The notes under the pieces were generated by a model. The model was not told the DNA's origin and made no database searches. It was given only the letters and a program-made list of their open reading frames with translations. Below, in pieces: positions 1-7,901 of a stretch of DNA of 64,000 bases. Both the position numbers and the translations under genes were made by a program. The DNA comes from Croceicoccus naphthovorans. Lineage in GTDB: Bacteria; Pseudomonadota; Alphaproteobacteria; Sphingomonadales; Sphingomonadaceae. Position 1 is the first letter of the stretch, and every line of letters begins with the position of its first letter. The DNA is taken from positions 130,681 to 194,680 of the forward strand of contig NZ_CP011771.1 in NCBI RefSeq assembly GCF_001028705.1, in the 5' to 3' direction.

Positions 1-742
1 CCTGCGCACGGGCGATCTTGGCTGTCTCGAAGGCTTCGTCGGATGGCGCAATCGCAAGCGGGCTTTTAACCTCGGTCAAGACACCGCCTGCGACCTCAAG
101 CCCCTCGCCGCTTCCGCCCCAAAAGGATGCCAGCACATTGCGCGCCGCCACCTCTCGGCGTTTGGCCTCATGCAGCGCGATCTCCGACTGCGCCACTCGG
201 GCGGCCGCACGGGTCTCGACGAACAGCGGGTCCTTGTAGCCGCGCACCCGTCGCAGCGCCTCGGCCTGCATTTCGCGTTCGGTCTTGAGCCGGTATTTCG
301 CCGCCCAGACCACTTCGTCGGCGATGATGACATCGAACCAGGCCCGCTCGACCCGTGCGGCGAGATCGAGGCGCGTGACGCGAGTCGAGGCTTCCGCGAC
401 GCCAACGTCGCGCTGTGCCCAGGCGGTGCGCGCGTCGCGCTTGCCGCCGCGTTCGAGCATCTGGGAATAGCTTGCGGTGATCTCGGCTTGGGGCAGGAAG
501 CCGTAACGACCGCTCCCGGCGATGTTCTCACCGGTCACCGTTACAGTGGGATTGGGACGCACCCCTGCCTGGGTCTGGCTGGCGCGGGCAGCTTCGACAG
601 CCGCTTCGACCGCCTGCAATCGCGGCGCACCTTCACTGGCGCGCGCGATCGCCTGTTCAAGCGTCAGCGGCTCAGCGCCGGCCCGCCCTGCCGGTAAATA
701 CAGCGCACCCGCCAAAAGGGCGGCTGCCAACAATCGTGACAT
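1..742 (-). CDS. TolC-family outer-membrane efflux protein (CzcC/CusC-like), 3' end outside window
   Basis: Outer-membrane channel subunit of a tripartite RND efflux system, likely metal export. Reading the minus strand from the ATG at 742 gives an open frame of about 247 codons running off the window edge. It starts with a signal peptide (MSRLLAAALLAGALYLPAGRAGA), followed by the TolC-type start EPLTLEQAIARASEGAPRLQ and long alanine/arginine-rich helices (EAAVEAARASQTQAGVRPNP, the usual N-P motif at the end of the first helix). An AGGAGA ribosome binding site lies just upstream of 742. The gene directly downstream of the His-rich protein (805-1134) suggests one metal-efflux operon continuing to the left. 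The metal specificity cannot be read from this part. Confidence 0.85.
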   Translation of the reverse strand, partial: MSRLLAAALLAGALYLPAGRAGAEPLTLEQAIARASEGAPRLQAVEAAVEAARASQTQAGVRPNPTVTVTGENIAGSGRYGFLPQAEITASYSQMLERGGKRDARTAWAQRDVGVAEASTRVTRLDLAARVERAWFDVIIADEVVWAAKYRLKTEREMQAEALRRVRGYKDPLFVETRAAARVAQSEIALHEAKRREVAARNVLASFWGGSGEGLEVAGGVLTEVKSPLAIAPSDEAFETAKIARAQ

Positions 743-804
743 GAAGTCTCTCCTGATCCGAAACGCAATGGGCGCGCGCAATTGCGCACGCCTAGCGGCT
801 TCGA

Positions 805-1134
805 TCAGGCTGCCGGGGGCTCGATTGGCGGCGCGGTGGCCCAGGATGCCAGTTTGGACGCTTCGGCCAAATGATGAAGCGCCGAGGGAACCGGCACCGG
901 CATTTCCATCCGCGCAGCCGCCACCGTCATGGCTGTCGGTCCATGATGGTCGTGCGCCACAGTGCCATGATCGACATCGGGCACCGCATCGGAAGTCCAA
1001 TCGTGGTGATCGCTCGCGAAGAGCGTCGCGTGATCGTCGTGTCCGGCTTCCTCGGCGTGCAGCATCGAAGGCGAGTGCAAGTTGCAGATCACCAGGGTTG
1101 CTATCGCGATCAGGAGAAGAACCGATCTTGGCAT
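805..1134 (-). CDS. Small histidine-rich exported protein of efflux operon
   Basis: 109-residue protein with an N-terminal signal/anchor (MPRSVLLLIAIATLVICNL) and a mature part rich in His and Asp (AGHDDHA, SDHHDW, DVDHGTVAHDHHG), the composition of a periplasmic metal-binding protein. Such small His-rich proteins often precede czcCBA-type operons, and here the gene lies 62 bp upstream of the TolC-like gene on the same strand. The open frame extends upstream to 1239 into the recombinase gene, but the hydrophobic signal begins at the internal ATG at 1134, so I chose that start. No strong ribosome binding site is visible. The operon promoter may have been removed or replaced by the neighbouring mobile element. 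Confidence 0.65.
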   Translation of the reverse strand: MPRSVLLLIAIATLVICNLHSPSMLHAEEAGHDDHATLFASDHHDWTSDAVPDVDHGTVAHDHHGPTAMTVAAARMEMPVPVPSALHHLAEASKLASWATAPPIEPPAA

Positions 1135-1202
1135 GACACGTCGGTTAACATCGGCGCTGCGGCAAGACAATCCGGGTTTACCCAGTCGGATGAGGAACAC
1201 TT

Positions 1203-2402
1203 TCAACCGCTCGCGCAATCTCCGTCGATGGCTTGGCAATCATTCTTGGGCAAAATTGACCCGCGCCGCAAATTGCCCAGCACCCGCGCCGCTGCATTGC
1301 TGCCCACAGCAAGCTCGCGTGCGTAGCGCAGCGCCGTTGTCTGCGACGACCAGCGCAGCGCCAGCGCAATCCCCGCACCATCCTCCCCGGCCGCGAACAG
1401 GTCCTGGGTCAACCCGACCCGAAACGAATGAGCACTCAAGGCCCGGACGGTGTCGCCTTCCATGCCTGGCTCGAGCTCGACATGGCCGAGATCGATCGCC
1501 TCCAGTACCCGGCGGCGCAGGATCGCGACCACACCTTGGCGGGTGAGCGGCTTGGCGCCAATGTAGTGCCGCACGATCTGCTGTCCGGCAGGATCCGGCG
1601 GACTGGTCAGCACATTGATCCGCCGAAACACCGGGCCTTCGCCAATTCCGCTGGCAAGCAGCCAAGCTGATATATGACCCATCGTCTCTGGCGACAGCCA
1701 GGCCAGAGCCCCCTCCCCCAGCTGGTCGGTCTTGGAATGCCCGATCTCGAGGCGGCCGCTGCCGTCGCCAACCTGCCGCAGATCAGCAACCTCGGTTCCG
1801 ACCAATTCCGAGACCCTGAGACCAGCGTCATAGGCAAGGCTGATCAGCGCCGCATCGCGCAGACCGATGATGTCGGTGCTGCAGGATGCGAGCAGCGCCT
1901 TGACCGTCACGCCTTCGGGAGCCCCCTGCCCTTCGGCCATGGCGTCCCCAAGCCGGAGCGGCCCTGCCTGGCGCTGGCGATGCCGCTTGTCGCGGCGGAT
2001 ACCCTTCAAGGTATCACGGACCATCCCGGCCTGGGTGGGCAACGGCTCGGAATCGCCGAACCCGAGCATGCGATGCACCCGGGCAATGCTGGCGATCCGG
2101 CGCGCAAGCGTCGCGGGCTTTGCCGGTGTCCGGGTATCAGAACCCTTGGCCAGCCAGCGCAGGTAGTGGACGAGCGTCTCGGGTTCGGCGGGAACCGCGG
2201 TGGCGACGGGCCGGCGCGACTTGCACCAGGCGAGGAAGCACTTGAGGTCGGCGGTGATCGCCGCCTTGGTCGCCGGCGCCATCGCCGCGACCGCCGCCTC
2301 GAACCCGACCGAACTGGCGCCGCGCGCATCGACCAGCGGCGCGTAACGGCGCAAGACCAGCTCGACCGAAGACGGGAACGGCCCATCAGTTGCGGCGAGC
2401 AT
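1203..2402 (-). CDS. Tyrosine recombinase/integrase
   Basis: 399-residue site-specific recombinase that cuts and rejoins DNA via a phosphotyrosine intermediate. N-terminal SAM-like core-binding domain roughly residues 15-125, catalytic domain about 165-370. Catalytic signature visible: R196 in AGLRVSEL, H325 and R328 in AHSFRVG, W351 in the third-box position (RWSS, usually H or W), and the nucleophile Y360 (ALRYAR). It reads away from a 50-bp cluster of palindromes (2440-2489), plausibly its crossover site. Neighbours on the right are the TniQ-TniB-TniA operon, so it may resolve cointegrates of that transposon, a job done by a serine resolvase (TniR) in Tn5053; that role is inference. Its 3' end lies close to the efflux operon. 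Confidence 0.85.
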   Translation of the reverse strand: MLAATDGPFPSSVELVLRRYAPLVDARGASSVGFEAAVAAMAPATKAAITADLKCFLAWCKSRRPVATAVPAEPETLVHYLRWLAKGSDTRTPAKPATLARRIASIARVHRMLGFGDSEPLPTQAGMVRDTLKGIRRDKRHRQRQAGPLRLGDAMAEGQGAPEGVTVKALLASCSTDIIGLRDAALISLAYDAGLRVSELVGTEVADLRQVGDGSGRLEIGHSKTDQLGEGALAWLSPETMGHISAWLLASGIGEGPVFRRINVLTSPPDPAGQQIVRHYIGAKPLTRQGVVAILRRRVLEAIDLGHVELEPGMEGDTVRALSAHSFRVGLTQDLFAAGEDGAGIALALRWSSQTTALRYARELAVGSNAAARVLGNLRRGSILPKNDCQAIDGDCASG

Positions 2403-2439
2403 GGGAGTTTCCGGTGGGTTTCACCGGGTCTTTTTGGAC

Positions 2440-2489
2440 AAAATCGGCCCTTTCGGCAACACCGATTTTACCATAAGTCCCGATTATGG
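2440..2489. promoter_or_regulatory. Two adjacent inverted repeats (candidate recombination/operator site)
   Basis: AAAATCGG at 2440-2447 pairs with CCGATTTT at 2462-2469, and CCATAA at 2471-2476 pairs with TTATGG at 2484-2489. They sit in the 150-212-bp space between the recombinase start (2402) and the divergent gene that begins at 2549 or 2615. The tandem layout resembles a tyrosine-recombinase core plus accessory site, or divergent operators. Confidence 0.4.
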
Positions 2490-2614
2490 AAAGTCCGTGT
2501 TTTTGACAGTCGGAAAGATAGGATACCAAACTGCACTTTAGGTAAACTTTGTATTTGACCCTGATTCCCGGCGCAGGTAGCCAATTCGGAGCCACAGCAA
2601 CGAAGGTCATTCGC

Positions 2615-3583
2615 TTGAGCAGCGCGATCGACGCCGGCCCCATCGCCTTTCGTATCGGCCAGATCGACACTCTGGCCAAGTGCCTGCTCGCGTCCCATGC
2701 CCTCTATTCCCCGGAAATGCGCGCTTCGCTGGCGCTCCACTGGCTCTCGCGCGCCTGGGAGCAATACCGCCAGGACCGGGCGATCACACTCGGGGCCTCC
2801 CTGATCGGCGCCGAATGCGCCGCCCAGCGCAACGCCTTCCTCACCCTGCTCGAACGCGCCCTGTGCCCCCGCGAAAAGCCGCTCACCCAGGCGATCCGCA
2901 CGGTGCGCAAAATCGCCATCCGGCCGATGGCCAGCGAGGCCGCCGACGCCGAGGCCATCGTCGCCGCGAGTACGGGCGACCTCGATGCGGTGCTGGGTGC
3001 ATTCGACCAGGCCAAGCTGCCGCAGGCACCGCTTGAACGGCTGCTCACGCTCGTCGACCGGTTCCGCTATTCGAGCGGCGATGAGCGCGATGCCCTGTCG
3101 GCAACCGCCCGCACGCCGTGCTGGGCGATCAACCTGGCGGCTGTGGCGCTTGGGTCAGCCTTCCGGTTGAGCGAGACCCCCCTGCCCTTCGTCGGCGTCG
3201 TCCACCGCCGGCTGTTCCGCGCCGATCGTGACGCTGGCGAACGGCGCACAGACGGCCGCGAAAGCCTGCTTGCCGCGCTACACGACACCGCCTGCGACGT
3301 GGCCCGCATGCCGCGCGCGGCCGACATTTTCGCGCGCGAGTTTCCGAACCAGCGTTCGAACTCGCGGCTCTATCTGGCCTGGATGTTGCTGTTCGGGCTT
3401 GGCGGACTGACCCCCGCCCAGCTCGCCCGCGCGCTCCCCGCCACCAAGGCCGGCGCCGCCAAACTGCTGCGGCAACTCGAATCCCAGCACCTGGCCCGCG
3501 CGCACGGCCCCTTCGCGCCGTTTGTCTGCGCCATCACGATCCCCATGGCCCTGCCCGACTGGCGGCACGAGACAGCTGCCTAG
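2615..3583 (+). CDS. Hypothetical protein with C-terminal winged-helix-like region
   Basis: No family recognised. About 322 residues, mostly alpha-helical and rich in Ala, Leu and Arg. The C-terminal part contains a helix-turn-helix/winged-helix pattern (GLTPAQLARALPATKAGAAKLLRQLESQHLAR), suggesting DNA binding. The open frame starts at a TTG at 2549, but the TTG at 2615 has a GAAGG eight bases upstream and is preferred; the start is uncertain. It is divergent from the recombinase and its stop overlaps the tniQ stop by 4 bp (convergent). A second protein with a similar C-terminal helix-turn-helix lies on the other side of the Tni operon (7217-7696), so both may belong to the transposon as regulators or target-site factors. 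That is inference. Confidence 0.6.
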   Translation: MSSAIDAGPIAFRIGQIDTLAKCLLASHALYSPEMRASLALHWLSRAWEQYRQDRAITLGASLIGAECAAQRNAFLTLLERALCPREKPLTQAIRTVRKIAIRPMASEAADAEAIVAASTGDLDAVLGAFDQAKLPQAPLERLLTLVDRFRYSSGDERDALSATARTPCWAINLAAVALGSAFRLSETPLPFVGVVHRRLFRADRDAGERRTDGRESLLAALHDTACDVARMPRAADIFAREFPNQRSNSRLYLAWMLLFGLGGLTPAQLARALPATKAGAAKLLRQLESQHLARAHGPFAPFVCAITIPMALPDWRHETAA

Positions 3584-4509
3584 GCGGCCTGGAGCACCGC
3601 CTCCCGACCTTGCCGGGCCCGCAGCGCACCATAGGCGCAAAGCAGGCTCAGCAACTCAGGAGCGATCCAGTGCGAGCGCGGTTTGGTCCTGAAAGCGGCT
3701 TGCAGGCGATAGGGCGGTTTCTGATCGGCCAGGCTGCCGCCGCCCGGCGTGGGCCTCTCGGGCAAAGCTTGCGAAATCAGGGTCTCGAAACGCCGAGGGG
3801 CCGCACCGCGCCGACCATGCGCCAAGGCCAGCATGGCGATGCGATCCGCTGAGAAATGGAACACATTTGCTGCAATCCGGTCCCGGTAGGCATGGTCGAT
3901 TGCCCGGTGCCTCTGCCATTCCGACTGCCGGACCAACTGGGCAAGAATCGCGGAATTGCGCCGGATTGTCTTCTGCGATGGCCTCGCCACCGCAAGCGAG
4001 CGTTCGGCCAGAACCACCAAGCGCGCCAATTGCGCCAACGATAGCCGACCGCCCGGTTCGCCTGGCACTTTGCCCGGCAGGCCGTGCTCCCGGCACCGCC
4101 AGCTCGCCCGCAAGATCCATTCGCGCCGGATGAATTCGGGCTTCCCCGCCCGGCGCGCCTCGTACCAGCACCGTGCACAGGCATAGTGGCGCAATCCGCG
4201 CGGCAGCAGGGCGCTTGCCTCGCAAGCCAGAAATGTCGCGGAAATCCGCTCCTTCTCGCATTGCACCGCCCAGGCAAGCCGTTCGACCAGGCCATCGAAG
4301 GCCTGGTGCCACGTGGTGTCGAGGCCGCGCCTGCCGCGCCCTAGGTCCTGCCCTGCCAGCGCCGGTTCGATCCCGAGATGGCGGAAAAGCACGCTCCGCG
4401 TGACATCGTGCGCACGTCCGACCCGATCGATCCACGAATCAAAGCATTCGTCGGCAAGCGGGCGCACGCGGAATGCGAGCGGTTCCGGCTCGAGCCCGAG
4501 TGCAATCAC
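3580..4509 (-). CDS. tniQ: TniQ/TnsD-like transposition protein
   Basis: About 309 residues. TniQ proteins help choose the target in Tn5053- and Tn7-like transposition. Seen: N-terminal TniQ signature (LAFRVRPLADECFDSWIDRVGRAHDV) and a zinc-binding segment around residues 125-165 with C..C and C..H pairs (YACARCWYEAR, SWRCREHG). The start is the GTG at 4509, whose last bases overlap the TGA of tniB (GTGA), so the two are translationally coupled. The longer upstream frame to 4605 lies inside tniB and is not needed. Third gene of the tniA-tniB-tniQ operon, converging on 2615-3583. Confidence 0.8.
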   Translation of the reverse strand: MIALGLEPEPLAFRVRPLADECFDSWIDRVGRAHDVTRSVLFRHLGIEPALAGQDLGRGRRGLDTTWHQAFDGLVERLAWAVQCEKERISATFLACEASALLPRGLRHYACARCWYEARRAGKPEFIRREWILRASWRCREHGLPGKVPGEPGGRLSLAQLARLVVLAERSLAVARPSQKTIRRNSAILAQLVRQSEWQRHRAIDHAYRDRIAANVFHFSADRIAMLALAHGRRGAAPRRFETLISQALPERPTPGGGSLADQKPPYRLQAAFRTKPRSHWIAPELLSLLCAYGALRARQGREAVLQAA

Positions 4510-5321
4510 CGCGACGGATGGCTCGGCAGCAGACCCGCCGCCTCGCGGATATCGGCGAACTCCACGCATTCGCGGCCATGGCGGCGGGCCACCTTCTGCC
4601 CCCAATGCAGCAACCGCTTGAAATTGCCAGTGACGCCGAGGCTGTGACGCCAGAGAAATTCGGCGATTTCGGGCTCGGCGAGCCGCTCAGGCTCGATCAG
4701 TTGCATCCCCTGCCCCAGAACCCGGATCAGCCGCTGCGATGGCTCTCCCGGCGGCCAGGGATTGAGCCGCACGATGATCGAGCGATAGGCCAGTTCGACA
4801 TCCTCGGCAAAAATGTCCGCCGCGACGTCGAGCCCGGCCACCACCATCGGCACATTGCCCTCGCTCATCAGGAAGCGGAAGGCATCGAGCGTGTCGCGCC
4901 GCGCCCTCCCGCCGGCGGTGAGGATCGCATGGACATTGTCGATCCCCACAAGCCGCGTCCTTTGGCGGCGCAACAGCTCGACGACCTTGAGATCGGCGAT
5001 CCGGTGCGTCTTGCCGGCAATCGGCCAGCCCTGCTTCCACAGCAGCGTCAGGTTGATCTTGAGCGCGGTCGAACCCGAAGGGATCACCGTGCGCAGCATC
5101 GGTTCGTAACGCGCCTCGCCCCATTCCTCGGGTTCGGGAAAGTCGAGCGCGATCCGGCGCTGGGTCTCACGCAGGATCGAGGTCTTGCCCATGCCCGACT
5201 GGCCGACCAGCAGGACGCAGGGTGGCCGCTCGTCCGGCTCGTCATGCGCCAGCTCGACAAGCGTCTCGACCGCGCGGCGCGCCTCGTCGAAATCGATCCA
5301 GAAGGCCGAATGTCCGCTCAT
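4506..5321 (-). CDS. tniB: TniB/TnsC-like AAA+ transposition ATPase
   Basis: 271-residue AAA+ regulator that links the transposase to target DNA. Walker A GQSGMGKT at residues 40-47 and Walker B-type RLVGIDNVHA with the acidic D128; a sensor-like FKRLLHWG segment lies near the C terminus. The ATG at 5321 overlaps the tniA stop as ATGA, which fixes the start better than the ATG nine bases upstream. The 3' end overlaps tniQ the same way. In Tn5053-type elements TniA, TniB and TniQ form the transpososome; gene order and coupling here match. Confidence 0.85.
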   Translation of the reverse strand: MSGHSAFWIDFDEARRAVETLVELAHDEPDERPPCVLLVGQSGMGKTSILRETQRRIALDFPEPEEWGEARYEPMLRTVIPSGSTALKINLTLLWKQGWPIAGKTHRIADLKVVELLRRQRTRLVGIDNVHAILTAGGRARRDTLDAFRFLMSEGNVPMVVAGLDVAADIFAEDVELAYRSIIVRLNPWPPGEPSQRLIRVLGQGMQLIEPERLAEPEIAEFLWRHSLGVTGNFKRLLHWGQKVARRHGRECVEFADIREAAGLLPSHPSR

Positions 5322-6988
5322 TTGCGCCATTTGAGCCAGTCATCCTGTGGCAGATCGGCTGCCGGGAGCCAGCGAACCTCGGCCCTCTCGATCCCGCCTT
5401 TCGCTTGGGGCGAGTGCGATACCCCTTCCCGCTCCCGGCGCTTGCGTTCCTGCCGACTGCTGGCCGTGCGCTGCCGGGCCGCGACGACTTCGCGCCGCGC
5501 AGCCTCGATATAACGCGCGGTCGCCGCCTGCGCGCCGTCAGCCTGGAACGCTGACCCTTCGCGCCGCAGGCGTTGCCGTTCGGTTTCCGATTCGGGCTCG
5601 CTGACGTCGGGATAGTGGCCCACCACTGGTAGGACGACGAACTGTCCGTCGATTTCGGCGTAAACCTCCTGCAACGTGCGCTCGTCGTGATGCACGGTAA
5701 TCTGCTGGCCAATCCGGGGCGCGAGCACCGGGTGCCAATAGCGGCGATGCAGGATCTGCACACCATAGGCCTGCACGGTTCGCTGCCGCACGGGCAGGAA
5801 CTGGCGGGTGAGATGCTCGACATCGAGGCAGACCGGGACCAGCGGCAGATGGCCCGAAACCGCCATTTTCCAGGCCTGCGCGGGGCATTGTCCGCGCAAT
5901 CCCTTGTGCGGCGCGTTGTGATAGATGGCGATCTGCAACAGCAGCCAGCGCTCGAACTCCGCCAGGGTCATCGCCGCCGCCATGCCGGCATCGTAACCAT
6001 CACGCTGGGTCACATTTCCTCCGGTCGCACCTGGCAGCAGGCGCATCCTGCCGACCATAGTGCCGATCAGCCGCTCGATGTGCCCGCCAAAGTGGGCCGG
6101 ACCGCGCGGACGGATATCGGGATCGATACCATTGGCCAGGCAAGCACGCCGGAAGCTCTCGGCCCGGTGCGGAGCGGCGTGGTCGGCATGAAGCCGCCGG
6201 AATTGCCCATACATCGGGTAGGAAACATCGACGCCCAGTTCCTCAAGCAGCGGTTCCTTGGGCAACAGGGCATTAGCGACCGCCCGGCCGCAGCGGAAGA
6301 TCGAGGGGTCCCCAAAACTCACATAAAAGCCCAAAATACTGCGGGTCCAGACCTCCACCAGCAATGTGATCCACGGGCGCGCGAGTTCCTCGCGATGCTT
6401 GCTATCGACCAGAATCACATCGGCGCGGGTGTGATCCATCTGGACCAGATCGAGCAAACCCTCGCTTCGATACTCGCCAGGATGCGGTTCATGGGCGCTT
6501 CGCTGCTTCGAGCCCATGCTCGATCGTGCCCGCTGCGGCTCCGAAATCTCCCCGATCAGGCGGATCAGTGTGCGTTCGCTCGGGACCACGCCCGGCGAGA
6601 AGCGGAACTCCCCATCCTCCGCAAGCAGCAATCCGTGGATTTCGCGGGCCGCCAAGGCCGCCGTTGGCGGCGGCTTTGCCAGGAATATCTCATGGGTGAG
6701 CCGCTCGATTGCCGCTTTTACGGGCGCGGCGATGCGGTGGCTGCCAATCCGGGGGCCGCGCGGTGTCGGAGCGAGGCTAGCGGCCACCGGGTTTGCGCGG
6801 AATCTTGCCGCCAACCGGCGTACCTGGCGCGCGCTGAGGCCTGATGCGGCTGAAACTTCGGCGATGACCTGTGAGGACATCAATCCCTCGAGCGGAACAT
6901 GTCGCCTGAAGATCGGATAGAGCTCGGCCCCTGTTGCCAGCGCCTCGGTTGAGATGGCCTTCGCCGACTGCGGCTTCCGCTCGATCAC
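5318..6988 (-). CDS. tniA: TniA-like DDE transposase (Mu/TnsB superfamily)
   Basis: 556-residue transposase performing end cleavage and strand transfer. N-terminal helix-turn-helix (SSQVIAEVSAASGLSARQVRRL, residues about 38-60). The rve core carries the catalytic triad: D185 (LLDLVQMDHTRADV), D269 (RRLHADHA), E305 (HFGGHIERLIGTM). A Mu-type C-terminal beta-barrel follows (about 400-465), then a charged tail expected to contact TniB. The start is GTG at 6988 after a purine-rich AGGGGAGG. First gene of the operon. The element's terminal inverted repeats were not identified with confidence. Confidence 0.9.
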   Translation of the reverse strand: MIERKPQSAKAISTEALATGAELYPIFRRHVPLEGLMSSQVIAEVSAASGLSARQVRRLAARFRANPVAASLAPTPRGPRIGSHRIAAPVKAAIERLTHEIFLAKPPPTAALAAREIHGLLLAEDGEFRFSPGVVPSERTLIRLIGEISEPQRARSSMGSKQRSAHEPHPGEYRSEGLLDLVQMDHTRADVILVDSKHREELARPWITLLVEVWTRSILGFYVSFGDPSIFRCGRAVANALLPKEPLLEELGVDVSYPMYGQFRRLHADHAAPHRAESFRRACLANGIDPDIRPRGPAHFGGHIERLIGTMVGRMRLLPGATGGNVTQRDGYDAGMAAAMTLAEFERWLLLQIAIYHNAPHKGLRGQCPAQAWKMAVSGHLPLVPVCLDVEHLTRQFLPVRQRTVQAYGVQILHRRYWHPVLAPRIGQQITVHHDERTLQEVYAEIDGQFVVLPVVGHYPDVSEPESETERQRLRREGSAFQADGAQAATARYIEAARREVVAARQRTASSRQERKRREREGVSHSPQAKGGIERAEVRWLPAADLPQDDWLKWRK

Positions 6989-7029
6989 CCGCCCTCCCCT
7001 GGCCGGAAATCGACCCGTTCGATGACATC

Positions 7030-7074
7030 AATTCTGGCAGAGCGCCCGACATGTATTTCCGGCCTGCCAGAATT
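7030..7074. promoter_or_regulatory. 11-bp inverted repeat between divergent genes
   Basis: AATTCTGGCAG (7030-7040) and CTGCCAGAATT (7064-7074) are perfect inverted repeats separated by 23 bp, upstream of the tniA start (6988) and of the divergent frame at 7112-7696. Probably an operator or transposase/recombinase binding site. Confidence 0.45.
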
Positions 7075-7216
7075 GCTGCTCCCGGAATCGCCTTAATGCA
7101 TTGATACTTAGTGCATAAATTCGGTTGCCATAAACTTTGGCAGCCGACACCTGATCGAATGGCTCCGCCAGCTGCGCGAGGACGAGATCGACTTTCTCGA
7201 GGGCGGCAGCGAGGAG

Positions 7217-7696
7217 GTGGTGATCGAGGGCCGCGTGTTCCAGCGTTTTGCCGCGCGCGGGAGCGCCTGGGCCGCCTCGCTCGCCGCCGCGCTGCGCCCG
7301 CAGCTGTTCGCCCTGGGTGCGGCTCCACTGGCGCTCGCCGGGCTGGCGCCGCGCAGCATGTTCCGCGCCGAGCCCGAACACCCCCTCCCCGCCCTGCTGG
7401 GTAATGCGCTTGGCGTTGCCGCCAGTGACGTGGCAACGGACCTCGCCGCCGTCACGGCGATGGTTGCGCGCGGGGAAGCATGTCTCGCGGGCCTCTACGC
7501 ATCGTCGCAGGCGCCGGCGATGTGGCAATTGATTGGTGGCCTCGGCCCGCTCACCCGCGCCGAACTGGCTCGGGCGCTCGGCGTGACCCGGCGCACCGCC
7601 TCACAAGCCGCCCAGGCGCTCGCGAAGGCCGATCTGGCGATCTTGCGCCCCGGAGATCATGCGCTGGCCCCCAAACGCCCCAAGATGGCCTCCTGA
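7217..7696 (+). CDS. Hypothetical protein with C-terminal winged helix, start unclear
   Basis: About 159 residues from the first GTG. The coding-like frame continues upstream to the stop at 7109-7111 (GSRHLIEWLRQLREDEIDFLEGGSEE) but contains no ATG, GTG or TTG in that part, so the 5' end may be damaged or use a rare start. The C-terminal region has a convincing helix-turn-helix (PLTRAELARALGVTRRTASQAAQALAKADL). It lies opposite tniA and resembles in layout the protein at 2615-3583. No function can be assigned; a regulator of the transposon is a guess. Confidence 0.5.
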   Translation: MVIEGRVFQRFAARGSAWAASLAAALRPQLFALGAAPLALAGLAPRSMFRAEPEHPLPALLGNALGVAASDVATDLAAVTAMVARGEACLAGLYASSQAPAMWQLIGGLGPLTRAELARALGVTRRTASQAAQALAKADLAILRPGDHALAPKRPKMAS

Positions 7697-7709
7697 GGTC
7701 TTCCCGCGG

Positions 7710-7868
7710 CTAGAAAGAGACTTCACGGTACGCCACGTCGATCCGCTTGGGCGCGGACGACCGGTGACGCAGCAGCCGGCGGGTAAAACGCGATGCCTCG
7801 TCCTCGCTCGCAAACGAGACCGCCCTCCCCTGCCCGCGCGATCCGATCCGGCCCCAGGCGATTTGTGA
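7710..7868 (-). pseudogene. WGR-domain protein remnant (N terminus missing)
   Basis: Minus-strand frame ending at the TAG at 7710-7712 reads IAWGRIGSRGQGRAVSFASE, then DEASRFTRRLLRHRSSAPKR and IDVAYREVSF. This matches the core of small WGR-domain proteins (WGRIG-RG, F-S-EEA, L-L-K, GY). The normal N-terminal strand before the WGR motif is absent and replaced by backbone sequence, with no good start codon. The join near 7868 probably marks the boundary between the transposon-bearing segment and the plasmid partition region. Confidence 0.55.
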
Positions 7869-7901
7869 CGCAACTAACGGACCCAATGACGCCCCAAAAG
7901 G

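Noticed and set aside
1680..2560. Long plus-strand frame (294 codons) opposite the recombinase
   Set aside because: Pure antisense to a gene with all catalytic residues; composition is typical of high-GC shadow frames.
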